From: JAKQEM01 sp964391185 | GTDB lineage: Bacteria; Patescibacteriota; Gracilibacteria; Peribacterales; Peribacteraceae | DNA: 64,000 bases | NCBI GenBank assembly: GCA_964391185.1 | Contig: CAYMIX010000003.1 | Span: forward strand, 1-64,000 | Reading direction: 5' to 3' | In this document: positions 62,215-64,000 of the stretch, piece by piece | Layout of the letters: every line of letters starts with the position of its first letter | How positions within the stretch are numbered: position 1 is the stretch's first letter | Program-made: the position numbers and the translations under genes | The notes under the pieces: model-generated | The model's input: the letters and a program-made list of their open reading frames with translations, nothing else | The model's database searches: none | Told to the model about the DNA's origin: nothing

Positions 62215-62658
62215 ATGTCTGACTCTTTCCTCGATCATCTGCCTTCAAGCGAACGTGAAAAAATTCGGAAGCGCATGCGCAGTCCGGAAGCATACGAGCG
62301 TTTGCGTGAGAAGGTAAAAGGTCCGGAAGATTTGGCACAAGAAATGGAGCGCAGCGAGAAGCTTGCAGAATTACATTTCACACTTGAATCAGAACCTGCA
62401 GTAAATGACTCGTTGAAAAATGCGATCGAACAAGATGTGCGTGAACAAGGAATAGAAAATTTATTTGAGGCAACACATCTTTCACCAGAAATAAAAAATG
62501 CAATCGAGCACGGGAAATTTTCCGTATCTGTCGAATCACACCCTGATACACAGGAAGATGCACTCGTTGTGATGCCGGAAGGACATGTGCAGGAAAAAAT
62601 TCCTGTAAAGCAAACATTCAGCGATCAGTATGTGGGGCAATTCACCATGCATCACTGA
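62215..62658 (+). CDS. Acidic helical protein, unknown function
   Basis: A 147 aa protein. The N-terminal half is charged helix (SEREKIRKRMRSPEAYERLR, EDLAQEMERSEKLAEL), and the C-terminal half is mixed (NAIEHGKFSVSVESHPDTQE) with no recognised motif. It has no signal peptide and probably follows the 62030 gene in an operon. The leader is TTTTTATTCTCAATTTTCT with no Shine-Dalgarno. Confidence 0.65.
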   Translation: MSDSFLDHLPSSEREKIRKRMRSPEAYERLREKVKGPEDLAQEMERSEKLAELHFTLESEPAVNDSLKNAIEQDVREQGIENLFEATHLSPEIKNAIEHGKFSVSVESHPDTQEDALVVMPEGHVQEKIPVKQTFSDQYVGQFTMHH

Positions 62659-62771
62659 AACATATAAGTGCCTGTTGGCCGTTAAGGATGTGTGTCCTGG
62701 AAGATCAACGGAGGTCAATCGGCTTCGTTCAGCTTTGTCCTATTGGATTACGCCGCAACTACGCCGCATTG

Positions 62772-62825
62772 TTAGATCGACAGGAACAGCACGCCGAATG
62801 CGCAGATGAAGAGGAAGAACTTCAT
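62772..62825 (-). CDS. Possible 17-aa hydrophobic peptide
   Basis: Minus-strand frame MKFFLFICAFGVLFLSI followed by TAA. Its G+C-rich codons (TTC, CTC, ATC) resemble those of the 17623 and 18395 genes. With no promoter or Shine-Dalgarno, it may be chance. Confidence 0.2.
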   Translation of the reverse strand: MKFFLFICAFGVLFLSI

Positions 62826-62861
62826 GGAGGCATGCAGACTAATTGATCACCTAATTTGTTC

Positions 62862-62890
62862 GCAAGGGGGTAGTACGTACTACCGCTTGC
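62862..62890. promoter_or_regulatory. Operator-like palindrome
   Basis: GGTAGTAC-GTACTACC (62869-62884) is a perfect 16 bp palindrome, flanked by GCAAG (62862-62866) and CTTGC (62886-62890). It could be a dimer-binding site or a hairpin. The neighbouring gene it would serve is unclear. Confidence 0.35.
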
Positions 62891-63044
62891 ATAAGGGCTA
62901 AAACATGAACACATTTATATATCACGATAGAGTTTGTGTAGGCCTCCTCTCTGGCGACATTTGGTGTTCACTCAAAAATACTGAGTCAAAACACCCTGAC
63001 AGTGGACAGGTGTGCACCATGTGACATCGTGTTAGTTTTTCTTT

Positions 63045-63353
63045 TCATTGGGTCCGCTTGCGCGCTTCAAATTCTGTTATCTGATCATCAGGCGCAGCCT
63101 TGTTTGGAATCGTCTTCCCGCACTTCGTGCACACATGGACGATCATCCAGCCTTTCTTGCCGTCGTAATCCAGATGGTCTGGAGCCATTAAGCCCTGGCA
63201 TGTTGAAGCTCTATCACCCGGCCCAGCTGCATCCACATGCTTGGAATATAAACATTTCGGACAATGATTACGGCAGCTGCCGTGCTCAAGAATTTCTACG
63301 CCAAACCCACAGTGTCCACATTCAAACGGTTCTTGGCGAGTGATGAAGGTCAT
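63045..63353 (-). CDS. RNHCP domain protein
   Basis: A 102 aa zinc-ribbon-like protein named for its RNHCP motif, seen in HGSCRNHCPKCLYSKHVD. Other metal-ligand pairs are CGHCGFG near the start and CTKCGK near the end. The biochemical role of the family is unknown. Its ATG overlaps the TGA of ychF by 4 bp, so it is translationally coupled to ychF and may have a translation-linked role. Confidence 0.9.
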   Translation of the reverse strand: MTFITRQEPFECGHCGFGVEILEHGSCRNHCPKCLYSKHVDAAGPGDRASTCQGLMAPDHLDYDGKKGWMIVHVCTKCGKTIPNKAAPDDQITEFEARKRTQ

Positions 63354-64000
63354 ACGTTGAATCTAAACAGCATCACATCTCCATCTTTCACGATGTACGT
63401 TTTCCCTTCAGAGCGCATTTTACCTGCTTCCTTGGCTTTCACTTCTCCTCCGAATTGTACGTAGTCATCGAAGGCTATTGTTTCTGCACGAATAAATCCT
63501 TTTTCAAAATCCGTATGGATCACGCCGGCTGCTTGTGGAGCAGTTGCGCCTTTCGGGATATTCCAGGCGCGAACTTCTTTTGGCCCTGCAGTGAAGTACG
63601 AAATATATCCGAGTGCTTCGTATGCTGCGCGAATGAGTCGATCTAATCCTGATGATGACACACCGAGTGAACTCAAAAATTCTTTCGCTTCTTCTGGTGA
63701 GAGGTCTTGTAAATCTTCTTCGATCTTTGCGCTGATAAGTACAAGCTGCGCAGAAGAGGGGAGTCCGAGTTGTGTTTTGAGTTCATCAATCTTCAGTGAC
63801 GCGAGCTGATCTTCCGCGACGTTTGCTGCGTAGACAATTGGTTTAAATGTGAGCAGCTGAAAACTTTTTGCGATGGGAACTTCTTCTGGTTCGAGTTCTG
63901 TGATGATCGCCATATTTCCTGCTTGGAGAACAGGAAGAATTTTCATCGCTGTCTGCAGTTCCAACTTTTTTTCTTTGTCTCCCATGTCTGCAGGTTTTTT
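63350..64000 (-). CDS. ychF: Ribosome-binding ATPase YchF (5' part outside window)
   Basis: The visible 216 C-terminal residues match YchF/OLA1, an ATPase that binds ribosomes. They cover the end of the coiled-coil insert, the KPIVYAANVAEDQ strand of the G-domain, and the complete TGS domain (LGYISYFTAGPKEVRAWNI, KGFIRAETIAFDDYVQFGGE, VMLFRFNV). The frame stays open to the window edge, so the ATG at 63985 is not the true start; about 145-150 residues with the P-loop lie outside. Confidence 0.95.
   Translation of the reverse strand, partial: KKPADMGDKEKKLELQTAMKILPVLQAGNMAIITELEPEEVPIAKSFQLLTFKPIVYAANVAEDQLASLKIDELKTQLGLPSSAQLVLISAKIEEDLQDLSPEEAKEFLSSLGVSSSGLDRLIRAAYEALGYISYFTAGPKEVRAWNIPKGATAPQAAGVIHTDFEKGFIRAETIAFDDYVQFGGEVKAKEAGKMRSEGKTYIVKDGDVMLFRFNV

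Larger units (their letters stand above)
62659..63044. other. 386 bp without a clear gene
   Basis: It contains a possible 17-residue hydrophobic frame, a 16 bp perfect palindrome within a larger inverted repeat, and near 62991-63013 a weak hairpin (ACACCCTG with CAGGTGT) next to TTTT on the minus strand that may terminate ychF-RNHCP transcription. Nothing else is recognised. Confidence 0.5.

Noticed and set aside
1..64000. UGA recoding as in Gracilibacteria
   Set aside because: TGA ends many genes (for example the ABC gene, carA, the three small cassette genes) and does not occur inside the frames.
1..64000. tRNA or rRNA genes
   Set aside because: GGTTCGA-like strings occur only within the dispersed repeats and do not fold with acceptor stems. 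No rRNA motifs were found.

Overview
This window looks like part of a streamlined, uncultivated bacterial genome of the Candidate Phyla Radiation, most plausibly Peregrinibacteria-like. No 16S gene is present to prove this. The supporting signs are: serine-rich secreted proteins with lamin-tail, RTX and Cys-rich repeats; large lineage-specific helical proteins; a long-type S12; a stand-alone CofE; an RNHCP/YchF pair; many dispersed palindromic repeats; and a 100-N scaffold gap at 26040-26139. TGA is used as a normal stop, which argues against the UGA=Gly groups Gracilibacteria and Absconditabacteria.

Layout. 1-9 kb: tuf (cut by the window edge), an ABC exporter, mutY, a Ser-rich surface protein and RNase Y. 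9-26.5 kb: a membrane-anchored lamin-tail protein, two pairs of large proteins of unknown function, two G+C-rich small membrane proteins carrying true Shine-Dalgarno sites, carA, and a secreted Cys-rich repeat protein. 26.5-29.5 kb: a repeat-truncated four-helix-bundle gene, a ferredoxin-NADP-type reductase, cofE and a small membrane protein. 29.5-47 kb: a plus-strand block in which core genes (rpoC, rpsL, rpsG, fusA) alternate with large low-complexity proteins. 47-53 kb: GIY-YIG, DedA, an RTX surface protein, an M23 peptidase and HtrA. 53-58 kb: a TrpR-like regulator and riboflavin synthesis (ribD; then ribE-ribH-ribBA on the other strand) beside an FMN-type flavoprotein. 58-64 kb: a B12-dependent ribonucleotide reductase, small proteins, RNHCP and ychF (cut by the edge).

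Three themes stand out. (1) A two-gene cassette occurs three times (19.3, 32.4 and 39.5 kb). Each has a small helical protein with the core xIMxxIEPxL, and its stop overlaps by ATGA the start of an 800-1300 aa partner. Several of the large proteins share a short N-terminal R-L-x-[FYL]-[EK] motif. I recognise no known system. (2) Promoters are very regular (TTGnnn, 16-18 bp, TAnnnT). In about ten genes the start codon lies only 6-10 nt after the -10 box, so the mRNAs should be leaderless. Other genes have pyrimidine-rich leaders without a Shine-Dalgarno. These promoters also correct several start codons. (3) Dispersed repeats occur between genes and also inside coding frames (mutY, carA, cofE, the lamin-tail protein). 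They appear to have truncated ribD and a four-helix-bundle gene, and inverted copies flank two small genes.

I found no rRNA, tRNA, CRISPR array, prophage or transposase.
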